Source: Pseudomonas poae (GTDB taxonomy: Bacteria > Pseudomonadota > Gammaproteobacteria > Pseudomonadales > Pseudomonadaceae). From it: a DNA stretch of 64,000 bases. The notes under the pieces are model-generated. The model was not told the DNA's origin, ran no database searches, and worked only from the letters and a program-made list of their open reading frames with translations. Position numbers and translations under genes: made by a program. The DNA is taken from NCBI GenBank assembly GCA_004000515.1, contig CP034537.1, forward strand, positions 6,214,001 to 6,278,000, read 5' to 3'. How positions within the stretch are numbered: position 1 is the first letter of the stretch; every line of letters begins with the position of its first letter. Shown piece by piece: positions 52,649-62,141 of this stretch.

Positions 52649-52674
52649 GGGGTCTCAGCGCCTTCTGAGACCCC
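52649..52674. terminator. Strong hairpin after the integrase
   Basis: GGGGTCTCAG-CGCCTT-CTGAGACCCC is a perfect 10-base stem 59 bases after the integrase stop. No T run follows, so it may be a Rho-independent-like or attachment-region hairpin. Two GGTACGA copies follow at about 52699-52719. Confidence 0.5.
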
Positions 52675-52817
52675 AGAGAGTCCCTCAAGGGAACATTGAT
52701 TGGTACGAAAAGTGGTACGAGCTCCAATCCATCCAAGGCGTCCTGCCGACGAACACCACTCCCAAATCTGCCCCGCCTCAATTACTGTATGCACATACAG
52801 CATTTGAGTTTCCCAAG

Positions 52818-53170
52818 ATGAACATCGATCAAGACACCTGTGAGTGGCTCGGATGCCCGACGCCTCTGGAAATGTACAAGCACCAGTGCGCCCTTCTCGA
52901 AGACGAGCTCAACGGAGCACAAGATCAGCTGCGTAAGGCCCGGGCGAATGTAGCCGGGCTGGTGCAGATGAACGATCTCCTGCTCACTGGAAAGGCGGAT
53001 GCAGAGGAAGCGCTGAAGCTAGCGAAACACGATCTTGATGAGCTGAAACAGCTTGGGTCACCCCCAGCATCCTTAGCATTAAGCTCGTAGCCGAACAGCG
53101 TGACCATCTGCTTAGAGAGAACCAGCGGCTACTGGGCGAACTGCGAAAACTTACTGAGAAGCAGGCCTGA
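52818..53170 (+). CDS. Hypothetical coiled-coil phage protein (one frameshift)
   Basis: Starts MNIDQDTCEWLGCPTPLEMY, then a long helix (LLEDELNGAQDQLRKARANV; ADAEEALKLAKHDLDELKQL). The frame breaks in a C run near 53066; one added base continues ILSIKLVAEQRDHLLRENQR and LLGELRKLTEKQA to the stop at 53170, giving 117 residues. The same strand as the integrase and opposite to the lysis genes. Function unknown; an upstream in-frame extension to 52611 is possible but has no ribosome site. Confidence 0.5.
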
Positions 53171-53642
53171 CACTCAACGAGTTATAGCTTCTCTCGCAGG
53201 TCAGTCCGGCTATTCGGGCATGGTCATAAGCTGCCGCCAGCTCTCCCGCTCTTTTGTCAGCCCGCTGGAGCAGGTCGGAGAGCACCATAGCGGCGCGGGT
53301 GGCTGACGCGCCTCGCTGGGTAGCTCCGGGATCGCCGCAGGCAGTGGCGGCGAACTTGCCGGCTTCGACATGCAACCGGTCACCAGCAGCGTCAGCGGCA
53401 CCAGCATCCACAGTTGCAGCATTGTTCTGTTCTCGCGCATCGCTTGCTTCCTTATTCACTGCCTTCTGGCGGCGCTGCTCTTCTACGCGGGCCGTGTTGC
53501 CCGCCTCAGTGATGGCGAGCGCCTGAGCTTCGCCGAATTCTGCCAGCTGCTTGCCGTAGCGATAGTCCTGTACCCGCCAGGTGCCACCGGCGCTGATCAC
53601 GACCGCCAGCACGATGACGGCCACAATCTGCATAGGCGTCAC
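53151..53642 (-). CDS. Rz-like spanin inner-membrane subunit (DUF2514-like)
   Basis: A protein of about 163 residues with one N-terminal membrane helix (IVAVIVLAVVISAGGTWRVQ) and a long periplasmic coiled coil (ITEAGNTARVEEQRRQKAVN; ATRAAMVLSDLLQRADKRAG). The pattern and place after the endolysin gene match the lambdoid Rz i-spanin that disrupts the outer membrane at lysis. GTG at 53642 overlaps the endolysin stop (GTGA); ATG at 53633 is an alternative start. Confidence 0.78.
   Translation of the reverse strand: MTPMQIVAVIVLAVVISAGGTWRVQDYRYGKQLAEFGEAQALAITEAGNTARVEEQRRQKAVNKEASDAREQNNAATVDAGAADAAGDRLHVEAGKFAATACGDPGATQRGASATRAAMVLSDLLQRADKRAGELAAAYDHARIAGLTCERSYNSLSVRPASQ
53210..53440 (-). 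CDS. Rz1-like spanin outer-membrane lipoprotein, embedded in Rz
   Basis: A 76-residue ORF wholly inside the Rz gene in another frame. It has a signal peptide (TMLQLWMLVPLTLLVTGC) with lipobox LVTGC, then a proline-rich tract (SSPPLPAAIPELPSEARQPP), the hallmark of Rz1 o-spanins. AAGGAAGCAAGCG lies before the ATG at 53440. This nested arrangement is known from lambda. The C-terminal part is less typical. Confidence 0.72.
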   Translation of the reverse strand: MRENRTMLQLWMLVPLTLLVTGCMSKPASSPPLPAAIPELPSEARQPPAPLWCSPTCSSGLTKERESWRQLMTMPE

Positions 53643-54148
53643 GACATCACCCCGCCCGCCAAGCGGTATTGCTTCAGCAGGTCCTCCAGCCGGTGTTCCC
53701 GTTGGCCATACCCAGCACCCGGCAGGCTGGCCCAGATGTTCCGGCACTTCGAGATAGCCGTCTCGATCCGGCCGGCAAGCACATCAGGCAAAGCCCGGCA
53801 CTCGCGGATGTGCTGCAGCGCCAAAAGGTCCTGGCTGATCGGGCTGAAGTCCGTCAGCTTGAGCAGGGCCTTGTAGTGCGGCCAGTCCTTCAGCATCTGC
53901 TGGTACCGGCCCGAGGCATTGGACGTGAGCCCTTTGCTATTGATGACCTTCGACGCGCGCCCCTTGGCGAACGGGTGATCCGTAAAATCCTTGAACACTT
54001 CCGGCTTGCGGTCGATACCGGTCACGATCACGTCGTAACCATCCATAGCCGTGGCCGGTGAGGTGCTGGTGCCCTCACCCCAGGCGAGCATATCGAGGAA
54101 GGCCAGCGCGTTACGGCCGCCGGCGAGAGACTCAGAAAGTCGTGCCAT
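53639..54148 (-). CDS. Phage endolysin, lambda R-type (GH104 transglycosylase)
   Basis: A 169-residue homologue of lambda R, which cleaves peptidoglycan glycan strands. Shared blocks with R: NALAFLDMLAWGEGT (catalytic Glu), DGYDVIVTG, the FTDHP segment, ASGRYQQMLKDW, LTDFSPISQDLLALQHI and RNIWASLPGAGYGQREH. No signal peptide, so it depends on a holin, which is not seen in this window. GGAGAAAAGC precedes the ATG at 54148. Confidence 0.9.
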   Translation of the reverse strand: MARLSESLAGGRNALAFLDMLAWGEGTSTSPATAMDGYDVIVTGIDRKPEVFKDFTDHPFAKGRASKVINSKGLTSNASGRYQQMLKDWPHYKALLKLTDFSPISQDLLALQHIRECRALPDVLAGRIETAISKCRNIWASLPGAGYGQREHRLEDLLKQYRLAGGVMS

Positions 54149-54207
54149 TGCTTTTCTCCAGGCAAAATAAACCCGCTCGATGGCGGGTGTCGTTGTTTTG
54201 TTAAGGA

Positions 54208-54582
54208 TCAGCTGGGCGCGACTGGGCGCTTGCTACTGTCGGGAAAGTCAGGATTGATTTCGGTCCACTTGCGTAGGGCCAGCCAGTATTTCTGCCACTG
54301 CTGAGCGGTTCCGGTAATGTCTTCCTCGCCGTACTCGATGGCGGTCACATTCTGCTGGGCGATAGGCATTTGGGTTTCGCGCCACGAGTTTTCGACAATT
54401 GCTGGATCAATCGGATCTGCCGCAGGGTCTGGCGGCCTAGCAACCTCCTGAAAATTACCAGCCGCAAGCTCTGCCTGAAACCAAGACCATTGCTCAGGTG
54501 TTGCTTTAGGGTGAAAGTTGTAAGGCATTCCGTTGTAATTACCAACAGCCGATCCATCTGTAAGATAATAAAATTCACTCAT
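54208..54582 (-). CDS. Tail fibre assembly-type protein (Tfa-like)
   Basis: A 124-residue protein MSEFYYLTDGSAVGNYNGMP ending in the conserved helix region TGTAQQWQKYWLALRKWTEI, typical of phage tail fibre assembly chaperones. It overlaps the tail fibre gene stop by 4 bases, which supports the start at 54582. It probably assists folding or oligomerisation of the fibre upstream. Confidence 0.8.
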   Translation of the reverse strand: MSEFYYLTDGSAVGNYNGMPYNFHPKATPEQWSWFQAELAAGNFQEVARPPDPAADPIDPAIVENSWRETQMPIAQQNVTAIEYGEEDITGTAQQWQKYWLALRKWTEINPDFPDSSKRPVAPS

Positions 54583-55691
54583 GATATTTTCCACGCAATC
54601 CCCATAGGGTAAATTCCTGAAGTAGCAGCCGATATCACGGTGCCTCCTGCACTTACACCTACTTGCGGATTGACACCGCTATACACGCCGCTAGATGAGT
54701 TCATCCTTATATACCACCATGCCCAAGTCCCGCCCGCTGGCAGTGTTACCGTGGTGTTGGATGCCTCGGCAAGGCGGATGAACGTAGCCGCAGTAGGAAT
54801 TACTGGGACACTTGCCAAACTGGCTTTAGCATCCAACGCCGCCTGCAAATCCGACTGATCAGAAAGTGCCCCTGTAATTGCGCCCCATGCTGCTCCTGTT
54901 GGCAGCGGAACCCAGGTCCCCGCCCCGCTCAGTACCTTCAGCCGATCGGCCACCGAGGGCGCAGGCACAAGGCCTTTAATCCCAACCGCGCCTGCAGTTG
55001 CGCCAACCATCGCCGCGATTCCCTGGCGTAGCCGGTCGAAACCGTCCGCAGTGAGCGCCCATAACGAAGTGATATCGTTGTTGTTGCCACTGGCTGCCTT
55101 ACCTTCAGTAACCTCTTCAGCTCGGTCTGCCGAATCTTTCGCTGCTGCAGCTGACGCGGCGGCCGCCTGCTCCGATTGGATGATGGAATCCCGGGCGGTT
55201 TCAGATCTAACGGCTGCATCACTAGATGCCTGCGCAGAGCCCTGGCTTTGTTGGGCTGCTTGCTGCGCGGCGTTCTTGTTGCCAGCAGAGGTTTCTGCGG
55301 CCGCAGTTGCAATACCTGCTTGCTCGGTGGCCGTCGCCTTGGATTGCCCAGCAGATTCAGCAGCCTCGCTCGCGGCCGCCACTTGCTCCTGCATATCCGC
55401 CACGCCACCGGCGATGGTCTTGGTCGCTTCTCGCAGTGCGTCGGCTGAGTCTTTGACGTATCCCTGCATGGGAGCAAGGGAGTACGCGCCAGCTGCCACC
55501 GATGCGCCTTGATAATCTGGCGCAATCGAAAGGGAGGTGTTACTGGCAATGTTTGTAACTTCGTACCACTCGCCATCTGGCCCACGAAAGGCATCTCCAA
55601 CGCGCGAGTTTGCGATAAAGGATGTGCCCATGCCGATAACAGCATTGCTGCCAGATGCAACAGTAACCGTTCCCGTCTTGTACCAAGTCAT
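54579..55691 (-). CDS. Phage tail fibre protein
   Basis: A 370-residue fibre: an N-terminal beta domain (TVTVASGSNAVIGMGTSFIA; GPDGEWYEVTNIASNTSL), a long Ala/Gln/Ser-rich coiled coil (EQVAAASEAAESAGQSKATA...AAAASAAAAKDSADRAE) and a C-terminal domain rich in Gly/Ser that would contact the host surface. Probably a receptor-binding fibre. The tip would be assembled with the Tfa product. Confidence 0.85.
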   Translation of the reverse strand: MTWYKTGTVTVASGSNAVIGMGTSFIANSRVGDAFRGPDGEWYEVTNIASNTSLSIAPDYQGASVAAGAYSLAPMQGYVKDSADALREATKTIAGGVADMQEQVAAASEAAESAGQSKATATEQAGIATAAAETSAGNKNAAQQAAQQSQGSAQASSDAAVRSETARDSIIQSEQAAAASAAAAKDSADRAEEVTEGKAASGNNNDITSLWALTADGFDRLRQGIAAMVGATAGAVGIKGLVPAPSVADRLKVLSGAGTWVPLPTGAAWGAITGALSDQSDLQAALDAKASLASVPVIPTAATFIRLAEASNTTVTLPAGGTWAWWYIRMNSSSGVYSGVNPQVGVSAGGTVISAATSGIYPMGIAWKIS

Positions 55692-55700
55692 TTAATTCAC

Positions 55701-56329
55701 CTATGTTATTGGTTTGGCGAATACAACAGGAACATAGAATGTTGCTGAGTTTGAAACGCCAACCGTGGACATTACTATTCTGTTGGCGGAATAGTCCCAC
55801 TGACAATAAAGCTTCGCCGCTTTAGCAACCCCTGCACTTACATCCATGCCGATATTATTTATCAACATAAAGTCACCCGTATTGAGAGGTGATGTGGCAG
55901 TGAAGAAAACTTGAGTTGTTCCTTGCCCTGTGCTGCCTGAGCCAATATTGGCCCAAGACGAGATTGTCCGCGTGAACTGCGCACAGGGAGTTCCGCTATC
56001 AACCAATAGTTTCCCCGAGCCATCCCATATCCTAAAACCGAATCTAGCTGTAGGCGTGGCCCCGAACGACGCCGCAAAGTACTTTCCCGATCCTCCCCAT
56101 TGAACGAGAAGCCCGTCCAATTCCCTGGGCCGCCGCTAATTCGTGCGTAGCTCAACGTGAAAGAAGAGTTCGGCCTTATGAAAACCAAGGGCGGCTCTTG
56201 AGAAGTAACCGGAGACGGAAAACTAATTGGCCCGCTGTAATCCCCTCGATGAAGAACGACAAGCCTAGAAAACTCGGAGTCTAGGACTACAGTTCCGGCT
56301 TTGTTGGTGAAGCTCATGCCATAAGCCAT
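55701..56329 (-). CDS. Phage tail-tip protein of unknown function (one frameshift)
   Basis: A 209-residue (repaired) protein: MAYGMSFTNKAGTVVLDSEF.. with a beta-rich body (RFGFRIWDGSGKLLVDSGTP). The frame breaks in a G run near 56098; one added base joins GNWTGFSFNG to GSGKYFAASFGATP. Its first residues resemble those of the next upstream gene (MSYGIRVWGPTGLLELDENS), so the two are probably duplicated tail components. The start overlaps the neighbour's stop. Confidence 0.62.
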
Positions 56330-56676
56330 TATCGATACTTCATAACTAATAGCCTTTGAGTTGCAAGGCCAGGTGCTGGTGGGGAGGACGGATCTATTCC
56401 TCTATTCACATACCAAACACGCACAAACCCATACGCAACTTCAGGCTCATATTGAATCGCGTAGAGGTTCTGTGCACTGGGATCTGCCGGATACTCTGAA
56501 ACAGGAATGCACACTGCGTTGCATGTTGTGGGATCGCATCCAGCAACCGCGATGTCACTGTATGAGGTGCCCGCTGGGCGCGTGATCAAAGACGAATGAA
56601 CAACCCTCACAGTGAAGGAGTTTTCATCCAGTTCAAGCAGGCCAGTCGGACCCCAAACCCTTATCCCATAGCTCAT
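56329..56676 (-). CDS. Phage tail-tip protein of unknown function
   Basis: A 115-residue protein MSYGIRVWGPTGLLELDENS with a beta-sandwich-like pattern and the segment PEVAYGFVRVWYVNRGID. ATGA overlap with the J gene stop supports the start at 56676. It shares its N-terminal pattern with the following gene. Confidence 0.65.
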   Translation of the reverse strand: MSYGIRVWGPTGLLELDENSFTVRVVHSSLITRPAGTSYSDIAVAGCDPTTCNAVCIPVSEYPADPSAQNLYAIQYEPEVAYGFVRVWYVNRGIDPSSPPAPGLATQRLLVMKYR

Positions 56677-59600
56677 GCGGTGAGGTCTCCCCACTGGTAT
56701 CGCTTGATATTGTTTTCGTCGTAAACCTTACCTCCACGGTTGTTGACGATCTGACGACCACCCTCCCCGACCGTGCTGTTCAGCTCAAACTCACCGGTTA
56801 CGAAATTGATCATCAGCCCCGTTTTACCCGGAACGTAGTTCTCCGATTGGATGCTTTGGGTCAGCTTCGCCACACCGATAGACGCGTCTTGAATAAACGC
56901 TGAGCGAATGAACACCTGCCCGTTTTGCACCGTGAATGGCGAAGAAAGAGCACCGTTGATTTCGTTAACTACTGCAAAGGTGTCAGCGCTCACCAAGAAA
57001 TGGCTTTGCAACTGACCATCCACGTTCTCTATACCGAGCCCTACCGACGCCGCGACGTACTGTCCGTTTTGGTTGAGTTGCATCTTCACGGCCCACATCG
57101 TGGACAGCTTGCCGTCAGTGTCGCCCTGAGCGCGGCTTACCGTTTGGATTTCTGCAGAGTTATCGTCGATCTTGACGCCGATCTGTTGGATAGCCTGGGC
57201 CGTGGCCTCGCGGTCGGTGACCGCAACGCTTTCCAGATCAGTCACGGTGCCGGCGACATCGCCCACTTCGGCAGTGAGTTCGGCCTGGCGCTGCACCATG
57301 GCCGCGTTCTGCGAGGCGCGCGTCTTCACTTCCTGCGCGAAACTCGCAGACGCGTTGTAGCCCTGGATCGCATCCGCCAGGTCGCCCTCTCCAGTGTCGT
57401 CTCGGTACGCCGACTGCAGGGCCTGAAGGCTCGACGCCTGGGCTGTCACCACGCCATCCAACTCGGTGATGCTGGTAGTGTTGATCTCGACCTGGCGCGC
57501 CAATCCGTTCGCGGTGACCAGTACCTGACCCACGTCTACCCAGTAATCGGCGTTCGGCGGCGAGGTGCCCACCGGCACCAACTGGGTCGCTTGGTAGATC
57601 CGCTTACCGACCACCACCAGATCACCTTCCAGGTACACCGATTCAGGGTCGTACGCCGACAAGCCGTCGAGCGCATCAATTTGCGCCTGCAGGCCCGGTA
57701 TTTTGTCGATCTCGTCCGTGATGTCCTTACCGAGCTCCGTCCGGCCAACTTGGCCAGCGATCAAATCCAGCACCGGCGCCGCATCGGCACTGGCCATGCC
57801 CATCACGCCGTTACCGACTGGATAGAACGGACCAACGTTGCCGGTACGATCCACCAGGCGCGCCCAGAAGAAGAACTGCGCGCCAGCCTTTAGGGCCTGC
57901 ATGCTGTAATTCGCCTGGGGGTGCGCCAGGTCTGCGAGTTTGGTGGCCGCCGATAGGTCATTGGCCTGGCCATACCACAGCTCGGTGCGCTGGGTATCCT
58001 CGGCGCCAGCTGGGAAACCCCAGCGAATGCCAATGCCGAACAGCTCGCTAGTGGTGGATAGGAACGCCACCGCCGGCGGCAGGCCGACCTTCCCTTCCAG
58101 ATTGGTCAGGTTGGAGCTCTTCCAGATAGAAGAGATCTCGAAGGCGCTCACCGATCGCACCCGGGCCAGATAGGCACCTGAGTATATGCCGGTGACGTCC
58201 ACGCTCGTCGAACCAGTACGCTGCAGCTTGATCCAGTTTCCGCTGTCCTTGCGCCACTCCACGTCATACGCGACCGCACCAGCCACGGCAGGCCATGAGA
58301 TGTTCATGGTGCTGATCGCCAGGCCCTGGTCCACGGAGTAGTTCGACGTTATGTCGACGCTCGCGGGGGCAGGAACGACGGTGATAGGCACAACGCTGAT
58401 TGGCCGCTCTTCCAGGCGGGCGCCGGTGTCGATGTGATCGAACTTGCTCGGGTCGTACTGAACTGCCGAGATTTCAAACACACCAGGCTCCGGCCGCGCC
58501 ACGCCGACCACGCGATAAAGCGGGATGGCCAGGTCGTCAGCATCCAGCGCCCACACCAGTTCGCGCTCAGGCGGCACGGAGTAGGCAACGGTCACGGTGA
58601 CCTGGCGCCCACTGACCAATTGCACGGTGCGGCCCTCGCACTTGCCGTCGGGCAGGTTGAGGATAAGCCGGTCGCCGGGCTTGGCCTGGGTATCGCGGTC
58701 CAGGGTGATGACCTTGCCGTTCACCGCCGAGATACGCCCGCCCACCGGCCGGCCGGCCAGGAGCTCGTCCGCGATGGGGATCACGTAGCCAGGCAGCGGG
58801 ATGCGTCCGTCGAGGCCGACCTTGAAGGTAACCGCCCGATCCTTGGAGTTCGTGAGCAGCGCCCACTTGCCCCGGCGCTGGGCCTCGGATTCGCGGGTGC
58901 AGCCAATAGCGCTTATCTCCAGCGGGTTGTCGCCGTAGCGCCGCTGCAACTTGGCATCGGTCACAGCTGTGACGTCGGTGTCGAAGTTGTTCCCCGGGTT
59001 GTCGTAGCTGATCAGCGCCCGCGTGTAGCGGGTGCGCTCCGATGCGCTCGAGTAGGTGAACTTGCCATCGATGACATTCGCCCGGGTGTAGGCAAAGTCG
59101 AAGTCGGTAGCGCGCGGCATATCCGACAGGGTGAATACCTGGCCCTGGGCCCAGTAAGTCATGCCCCGGTAGATCGCTGAGATATCACGCAGCAGCGACC
59201 AGGCATCAGCCTTGCTCTGCAGGTTCAGGTTGCAGATGAAGCGCGGCTCCTGGCCGCCCTTCCCGTCCGGCACCAACTGGTCGCAGTACTGCGAGATGCG
59301 GTAGAGCTCCCACTTGTCGACCATCCACGGCTTTATGCGGCGGCCCAAGCCGAAGCGGTCAACCGTAGTAATGCCATAAGTGGCCCAGGTCGGATTATTG
59401 GTGTATGCCTCTTTGAGCGTCCCGTCCCAGATGCCACTGTAAGTACGCGATACGGGATCGTAGTTGCTCGGCACCTGCCATTTGCGAGCCTTACAGCCAA
59501 CGGTGACGGCCGGAATGCTGCGGAACTGCTCGGCCGAGAACTCGATGTAGAGCAGCGCGGTATTGGGATAACGGATCTTGGCGTCAATAACCTCGGTGAA

Positions 59601-60240
59601 ACCCGCTATCTGCATGATGTCGGAGAACTTGCCCGGACTGTTCTGGTTGACGGTCAGTCGCGTTATCCGCATCAGCCAGCCGCTGGCTGCCTTGGGCAAA
59701 TCGATACGTCGGGTTCGCTCGTAAAGATTGGTTGTCTTGCCGTCGACTACCTCACTCAGGACTTCCTGATAGGCCCCGCCATCGGTTGCCAGTTCGACCT
59801 TGTACTGGATCCGGTAACCATTGATGTTGTTGTTCGCGTCCACGGACTGTAGCGCCGGCCAGGAGAAACGTACTCGCACGGCAGAAAGCTGGTGTTGCTG
59901 ATCGCTCGAACCCACGGTGTACCGCTGCGCAGCTCGGTGCTGATCGTGGTTTCGTTCTCGATCGAGGGGATGCCCTGGATATAGGTCTGATCCACGGCCC
60001 CGGTGCGCCATTCCCACTTCACGTTCGGGAAGTTCATGTTGCCCTGGGGGTCTTGCAGCGGGGTGTTATCGAGGTAGATGTCGCGCGCGGTTGGCGTGCC
60101 TTCGAACTCACCCTCGCCCACGGCGATCAGCATTTTGGCGATGGCGACAGAGCGCAGGCTGTCCGGGGCTTCCGTTGGCGTTTTGGTTTTTCTTCGCCGC
60201 CCTTGGCGCCGTGGATGTCTAACTTGTGTGCTGCGCCCAT
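56673..60240 (-). CDS. J: Tail tip / host specificity protein J (two frameshifts)
   Basis: The central tail-tip protein that contacts the receptor, 1189 residues when repaired. Regions: N-terminal DSLRSVAIAKMLIAVGEGEF, a DNTPLQDPQGNMNFPNVKWE strand block, a phage J central domain (YRISQYCDQLVPDGKGGQEP; LLRDISAIYRGMTYWAQGQV), fibronectin-type III units, then a coiled C-terminal region. Indels lie near 60189 (EEKP|KTPTEAPDS) and near 59880 (ISNT|QLSAVRVRFSWP). ATG at 60240 has GGAGAAAAGC before it. Confidence 0.86.
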
Positions 60241-60299
60241 GCTTTTCTCCAGGCAATAAAAAACCGCCTCATGGGCGGCTGCGGTGCTTCAGGCATTGG

Positions 60300-60910
60300 C
60301 TACATCTGGTCTTCTGCGTAGATGGCGGCACTGATGATTGCACCACCCCAGCGACGCTCGCCGATACACAGTGGAACTGGGTTACCGGACGCCGTGGTGT
60401 TCTTGGCGCTTCCGAAGGCGTAGCCGGGGGTGTTCTCGGGCGCCGCGCTGGTCTTGAGGCCGCCAGCCTGCGGGCTGAGCATCTGGATTACGCCTCCCAG
60501 TACCATCGACCCGCCCATCATGATCAGGGCCGAGCCAAAAGGCGCACCTGCGCCAAAGGTGCCGCCGGTGATGACGAGGCCGACGACGATCAATACTGCG
60601 CCGATAATGGTCTGCAGTGCCCCGCCTCGCTTGCTGCCGGTGATGACTGGGGCGATGCGGATGTCACCCTCCCCGTGAATCCAAGTTCCTTTTCCGCCAG
60701 ATTCGTCTTGCCGCGAAAAACGGCGAACTCGATCCCTTTGGATTTTGCGTTGGATAGGAAGCGCTCAAAGCCTGGAATTTGAACGCACAGAGCTTTCACC
60801 GCTTCGGCGGGAGACCTCACAGCCATTCGGAATGAGCGCCCAAACTGCCGAAGCTGGCCGTAGAGCAGGATTGTGGTCATTGGCTGATAATTGATGGAAA
60901 GTGCCGCCAT
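60300..60910 (-). CDS. Tail assembly protein I (one frameshift)
   Basis: A 203-residue (repaired) protein: MAALSINYQPMTTILLYGQL, a beta-grasp-like N-terminal part, a hydrophobic glycine-rich stretch (IGAVLIVVGLVITGGTFGAG) and a C-terminal part with GYAFGSAKNTTASGNPVPLC, matching lambda gpI-type proteins needed for tail-tip assembly. The frame breaks near 60675 in GFTG|EGDIRIAPVITG. ATG at 60910. Confidence 0.82.
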
Positions 60911-60972
60911 GTGATTTTCTCCAGGCAAAAAAAAGACCCGCCGAAGCGAGCCTTGAACAATTTGATGTGTCG

Positions 60973-61353
60973 CTACAAGCAGCCTTGCAGCGCGGTCAAT
61001 CGTTTATTTGCGATCCAATTACCCACAACGACGTAATACTTCGCCTCTGAGCCGGTGCCCTTTGGCTGGATATCAACGAAGTACTGAGAGCCCTCAGTGA
61101 ATACCGTATATCCGGTGTCACGCCCCGGCTGAAGCGTTGCGCCAGGCGCGCCGCCGAAGATCGGCTGGTTCTGCCATTCGTACTGAACGCACTTTGCCAG
61201 CGCGGCGTCGGCCTTTTTCGAGCTCATTACCTTGTAAGGTCCGCTCTGGCGCGCCTCATTCATCGTGGGCGCCATGCACCCCGCGAGCATCGCCGCCGAC
61301 GAGCAAATAATGAAGGCCAAAACAAGCTTACGTACCGAGCCCAGAGCCCTCAT
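60973..61353 (-). CDS. Lipoprotein of the phage insert
   Basis: A 126-residue protein MRALGSVRKLVLAFIICSSA with lipobox AMLAGC, then a compact domain (MSSKKADAALAKCVQYEWQN, GYTVFTEGSQYFVDIQPKGT). ATGA overlap with the upstream gene stop supports the start at 61353. It sits between tail genes I and K but resembles no tail protein; a lysogen-expressed envelope protein is possible. Confidence 0.62.
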   Translation of the reverse strand: MRALGSVRKLVLAFIICSSAAMLAGCMAPTMNEARQSGPYKVMSSKKADAALAKCVQYEWQNQPIFGGAPGATLQPGRDTGYTVFTEGSQYFVDIQPKGTGSEAKYYVVVGNWIANKRLTALQGCL

Positions 61354-61682
61354 TTGTCTTTCGCCTTCAGGCATATAGAAAACCATTTATTTTCAAATTC
61401 GCTTACCGCCCTTTTTTGGTTTTCCTCCGTACGGAAGGCCGAAGTGCTGTAAGCGTCCTTGATGACTTCCGCCCCAAGCGCGTCGACAGATGGGTCTCCA
61501 GCAGAGGCTTTCATCATTTTGGCCATTGAAACTTCATTCTGCCTATTTTTCATAATCGAAGCGGCCATCTCTGAAACGGAAGTGCAATAACTGAGCGTTT
61601 CATCGGATGGTTTTGCAGCCAGTGCAATGCCTGAAGACAAAACAAGCGCCACCATCGCTGTACCTGATAATAAAATCCGCAT
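61350..61682 (-). CDS. Secreted protein of the phage insert, 110 residues
   Basis: Signal peptide RILLSGTAMVALVLSSGIAL (cleavage near ALA-AKPS), then a helical body with two cysteines (LSYCTSV, WFSICLKAK) that could form a disulfide. GAGGGAACGAC precedes the ATG. No domain is recognised. Overlaps the following lipoprotein gene (ATGA), so the two are a pair. Confidence 0.62.
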   Translation of the reverse strand: MRILLSGTAMVALVLSSGIALAAKPSDETLSYCTSVSEMAASIMKNRQNEVSMAKMMKASAGDPSVDALGAEVIKDAYSTSAFRTEENQKRAVSEFENKWFSICLKAKDK

Positions 61683-61733
61683 GTCGTTCCCTCGTTGGTT
61701 TGGCGGGACTGTAGCACTGGGAAGGCCAGATGC

Positions 61734-61756
61734 AAAAAACCCGGCGCTTGGCCGGG
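61734..61756 (-). terminator. Rho-independent terminator on the - strand
   Basis: Read on the - strand: CCCGGC-CAAGC-GCCGGG followed by TTTTTT, 22 bases after the small membrane gene at 61779. It ends that gene's transcript inside the prophage late operon. Confidence 0.82.
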
Positions 61757-61778
61757 ATTCATGAGTCTGCTTCTGACC

Positions 61779-61976
61779 TTACAACGAGCGTAGCTCAGTG
61801 AATGCCCGAGCAATGCAGTAAGGAATCACTGCACAGGTCAGCCCCATTGCAGCTGCGGCCGCTTCCTGCGGGGCGCTTTTCGCAAGCATCATCCCGCCAA
61901 AGCCCACAACCGCACCTATAAACGACATTACGATGGTGACGAACCACATAAATTTGGCCAAGTTGATTCCCTTCAT
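61779..61976 (-). CDS. Small two-helix membrane protein of the phage insert
   Basis: A 65-residue protein with two hydrophobic helices (MWFVTIVMSFIGAVVGFGGM; AAMGLTCAVIPYCIARAFTE) in MKGINLAKF... ATG at 61976; a GTG at 61997 is an alternative start. It resembles small phage superinfection-exclusion membrane proteins in size and layout, with no sequence-level match claimed. It has its own promoter upstream and terminator downstream. Confidence 0.62.
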   Translation of the reverse strand: MKGINLAKFMWFVTIVMSFIGAVVGFGGMMLAKSAPQEAAAAAMGLTCAVIPYCIARAFTELRSL

Positions 61977-62027
61977 CCGATGATTGTTCTTGCTCACTCG
62001 CTACGAGCGAGCCGCTCTTTCGCGAGG

Positions 62028-62056
62028 AATCTACAGTTGTCGTTGCGCAAGGTCAA
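62028..62056 (-). promoter_or_regulatory. Sigma-70-like promoter within the tail operon
   Basis: On the - strand: TTGACC (62056-62051), 17 bases, TAGATT (62033-62028), directed at the small membrane gene at 61976. A perfect spacing makes it a good candidate. Confidence 0.55.
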
Positions 62057-62141
62057 TTTGCCATCACTCAACAGATGTACTGCTCAGCCACCAAACGTGG
62101 ACGGAATGCCAATTCTGCATGACTTGCGTGCCCCCGCCGCG

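Noticed and set aside
53160-53170. Overlap of the coiled-coil gene end with the Rz gene end as a fusion or regulatory overlap
   Set aside because: It is a simple convergent 20-base overlap and needs no special explanation.
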